A DNA stretch of 64,000 nt. Source: JANQIO01 sp965229625 (GTDB lineage Bacteria > Pseudomonadota > Gammaproteobacteria > Pseudomonadales > Halieaceae). The notes beneath the pieces are model-generated. The model was not told where the DNA came from and did not search any database. It saw nothing but the letters and a program-made list of their open reading frames with translations. The position numbers were made by a program, and so were the translations under genes. Location: assembly GCA_965229625.1 (NCBI GenBank), contig CBDDJJ010000001.1, forward strand, positions 2,232,001-2,296,000, given 5' to 3'. Of the stretch, positions 61,545 to 64,000 are shown in pieces (the stretch's first letter is position 1; the number at the start of each line of letters is the position of its first letter).

Positions 61545-64000
61545 ATGACGCGTCCTCTCAAGCTCACCCTGTGGTTGTTGATCGGCCTTCTTGCGTTGCT
61601 GGCAATGGCCATCACTGCGCTGGTCAATATGGACCTCGGCCGCTTTAGCGGGACAGCGGAGCGGCAGCTTTCTGCCCTGCTGGAACGAGAGGTGGCGTTC
61701 TATGGTGGGCTCAGTGTCAGAGTGGGACGCAACATCGAGATCGCGTTGAACCAGGCGCGCCTCGGTGGTGGCGGCGCAGGCTTGCCAGACCTCTTACAGA
61801 TCGGCGACGCCAGGGTCGAGTTGGCAACACTGCCCCTGCTCGCCGGGCGTCTCGAGGTGAATCATGCCCGGCTCAGTGACATCCACATCGCCCTGGTAGA
61901 GCGAGAAGACGGCAGCAACAACTTTACGTTCCCTGACAGCGGCGAAAGCACAACGTCCACCGAAAGCGGTGAGGCACTGCCCGTTCGGCTAACAGACGCC
62001 GAGCTGCGCTCACTGTCGCTACGTTACGACACACCGAAGCGAGAGTCGCCGCTTGCACTGGAACTGGAGCAGGCCATGATCAGCAAGGACGAAGACTCCG
62101 GCGCGGCCTTCGCCCTGCGCGGCCAGCTTCAGGGCGAGCTGCTGCAGTTGGACTGCCACATCAAGAAGGGCAGGCTGGCGAGTGGGCAGCCTGATTTCGA
62201 AGTGGCACTGACGGGCCAACTGGGAAAAATCCACGCCGAGGGCCTGGCAAACCTGGATGACCTGCTGGCACCGCGCCGGCCTCGCGGTGAGTTCAGGCTG
62301 ACCGGGCCGGACGCCCGTTACCTGACCGACCTGCTCCACATCGGCGCCTTTACCGAAGGTCCGCTTGATGTGAATCTGCAGCTGGTCGAGCAGGAGCAGC
62401 GTTTAGCCGCTGATGTGAGTGGCCGCTTCGGCGAGTTCGATTTGCAGTCCACGGCCCTGCTGGATCTGCCATTGCAGCTCGCCAATGCGCAGCTCGGCCT
62501 GAGCGCCAGCGGTCCAGATATTGCGCGCCTGGCGGCGTTCACCGGCCTGCCGCAGAGTTTCGATGGACCCTTTGAAGTGAAGGGAGAACTCAGTCCCGGT
62601 GCTGATTCAATGGAGTTCACAGCGGCGGTGACCACCGACACGATCGCGGCGGAGCTACAGGGCGAGTTTCCACCCGGCGCAGCTCTCTCAAAAACCGAGT
62701 CACAGATTGTCGTGATGGGAGAATCTCTCAAGGCGACCGGTGGCCGGCTCGGCGTGGCCGACCTGCCAGACTCCACATACCGTCTGGCTACACGGCTCAA
62801 CACGGAAGGCAACCGATACCGCTTTGATGAGATGGCTATTGCACTCGGGCAACACAACATAGGCGGCGGTGTCACCCTTGTAGTCGACCGGGACTATCAG
62901 CTTGAGGACCTTTCGCTAACCCTCGATGACTTACACCGAATTAATGGCGATGCCTCAATCGCTAACGATTTAGGTAGCGGCCGGTTTGAGTTGAACGCCA
63001 GCTCCCCTGACCTGTTCCAGATTGCCGGGCGGCCAGCGCAGTTACCACAGGATTTTCCCGGTCAATTGGCGTTGGATACACAAGGTGAATGGCAGGGCGG
63101 TCAGTGGCAGCTTCGGCAGTTTGATGCCAGATTCGCCGGCAGCCGATTCAGCGCTACGGGTAACTTTGATGATCCGCCCGATTTCCAACAGACCGAATTG
63201 CGCGTGAACGTCGAAATTGACAGCCTGGCAGCTTTGAACTCGCTGGCCGCGAGAGACCTGCCACCGTTGCCCGCCCGGCTCAGGTTCCAGCTACTTGGAA
63301 ACCCGGCCAACGTGCGGGTAGAGCAACTGACCGGTGAACTGGGATCCGATGAATTCAGCGGCTCAGCCCACTGGGTTGATGGAGAAGTGCCGCGGATAGT
63401 GGCCGACCTGAACGCAGACCGCCTCGATCTCAGCCCCTTTTTCCCGACCCCGGAGCAGACGGCCCGGCAAGAGCCCGCACCGGCCAGCACACCCGACGAT
63501 GAAGATGGCGTTGCCCGGGCCATTCCTGATTACCCGCTGCCACTGGACGGGATGCAGGCCCGGGACCTTAGTTTCAGCGTAAGCATTGGAGAATTCATCC
63601 TGGCACCCCGCGAGGTGAATAACCTCACACTGCGGGTCAGGTCCGGGAACGGCGCTTTATTCGTGCCTGAATTCAGCATGCAGGCACCCGCCGGCAGTTT
63701 CAGCGGTGAGCTGAGCCTGCTTCCCGACCCTGCCGGTATCCGGCTACTCTCGGAGTTTTCCGGCAAAGGCATGACGCTGGGGTTACCCGCGGAAACCCCG
63801 GAGGATGTGGCCGCACTGCCCAGATTCGATATGAGCTCGGTACTCATCAGCCGGGGCGCAACAACCCGGGAACTGGCAGCATCACTCGATGGCTACCTGG
63901 CCATCACCAGCGGTGAGGGACGTATTCGCGCTGCCGCGACCCGGTACTTTGCCAGCGACTTCCTCACAGCCATGGTAAATACCGTCAATCCATTCAGCGA
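61545..64000 (+). CDS. AsmA family protein, 5' part (runs off the window)
   Basis: At least 818 residues, open to the end. One N-terminal membrane helix (KLTLWLLIGLLALLAMAITALVN), then the AsmA start ALLEREVAFYGGLSVRVGRNIEIALNQARLGG and long stretches of beta-strand repeats. The EFxLTGPDARYLTDLLHIG-type and DLSPFFPTPEQ segments fit the family (AsmA, TamB, YhjG-like bridge proteins), which move lipids across the periplasm. The start ATG at 61545 gives a clean helix. About 170 bases upstream (61371-61544) hold nothing recognised. Confidence 0.88.
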   Translation, partial: MTRPLKLTLWLLIGLLALLAMAITALVNMDLGRFSGTAERQLSALLEREVAFYGGLSVRVGRNIEIALNQARLGGGGAGLPDLLQIGDARVELATLPLLAGRLEVNHARLSDIHIALVEREDGSNNFTFPDSGESTTSTESGEALPVRLTDAELRSLSLRYDTPKRESPLALELEQAMISKDEDSGAAFALRGQLQGELLQLDCHIKKGRLASGQPDFEVALTGQLGKIHAEGLANLDDLLAPRRPRGEFRLTGPDARYLTDLLHIGAFTEGPLDVNLQLVEQEQRLAADVSGRFGEFDLQSTALLDLPLQLANAQLGLSASGPDIARLAAFTGLPQSFDGPFEVKGELSPGADSMEFTAAVTTDTIAAELQGEFPPGAALSKTESQIVVMGESLKATGGRLGVADLPDSTYRLATRLNTEGNRYRFDEMAIALGQHNIGGGVTLVVDRDYQLEDLSLTLDDLHRINGDASIANDLGSGRFELNASSPDLFQIAGRPAQLPQDFPGQLALDTQGEWQGGQWQLRQFDARFAGSRFSATGNFDDPPDFQQTELRVNVEIDSLAALNSLAARDLPPLPARLRFQLLGNPANVRVEQLTGELGSDEFSGSAHWVDGEVPRIVADLNADRLDLSPFFPTPEQTARQEPAPASTPDDEDGVARAIPDYPLPLDGMQARDLSFSVSIGEFILAPREVNNLTLRVRSGNGALFVPEFSMQAPAGSFSGELSLLPDPAGIRLLSEFSGKGMTLGLPAETPEDVAALPRFDMSSVLISRGATTRELAASLDGYLAITSGEGRIRAAATRYFASDFLTAMVNTVNPFS

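Noticed and set aside
61367..61627. 86-codon minus-strand frame before the AsmA gene
   Set aside because: It overlaps the AsmA start in antisense and has no motif or ribosome site.

Overview
The window looks like chromosome of a marine-type, GC-rich gammaproteobacterium. My best guess is the OM60/NOR5 (Halieaceae) group or a relative, from gene content and from the order of conserved blocks. Two runs match the Pseudomonas-like arrangement: argH / algZ-algR / hemC-hemD-hemX-hemY, and lptM-lysA-dapF-DUF484-xerC-yigB followed by glnK, amtB, ubiK and comM. The taxonomic call is inference; there is no rRNA in the window.

Positions 1-46,400 are mostly ordinary core and metabolic genes. In order: the ubiD 3' end, an envelope protein, alpha-carbonic anhydrase, an AraC regulator, a secreted sulfatase, a Tat-exported binding protein, the hem cluster with AlgZR, argH, the lysine/xerC operon, a PII-AmtB-PII nitrogen locus with a good sigma-54 promoter, comM, a porin, rep helicase, a serine hydrolase, an RND efflux pair, cytochrome c5, a GST and a TPR membrane protein. 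Then comes an overlapping operon of cytochrome c4, a di-heme peroxidase and a beta-helix protein fused to a cytochrome domain. A membrane-anchored AraC regulator, a metallo-beta-lactamase-fold hydrolase, and a HlyD/DUF3302 pair with a beta-barrel protein follow. Three large palindromic intergenic elements sit beside terminators.

Positions 46,465-61,500 are accessory DNA. An intact tRNA-Arg(CCG) is preceded by two truncated, tandemly repeated tRNA 5' copies. It is the attachment site of a 9.5 kb integrative element (46,911-56,454) bounded by 48-bp direct repeats. The element carries a tyrosine integrase, an AlpA-type regulator, a phage-gpA-like HUH replication protein, an array of 25-bp iteron-like hairpins and 20-bp tandem operator-like repeats. 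It also carries two proteins of unknown function. Its cargo is an AAA+ ATPase plus subtilisin-like protease pair of the ietAS type, which is linked to anti-phage defence or plasmid maintenance. Between the cargo and rep lies about 400 bp of strongly structured non-coding DNA. Beyond the right att site is a graveyard: an OmpA pseudogene cut by an IS3-family element with a 3-bp target duplication, a GMC oxidoreductase fragment, an HNH-like ORF, and a decayed second copy of the element's alpA control region with an intact paralogue of its membrane protein. Core sequence resumes with a large AsmA-family gene running off the end.

All coordinates, motifs and repeats were read by eye. Family assignments come from recognising motifs and gene order, without database searches.
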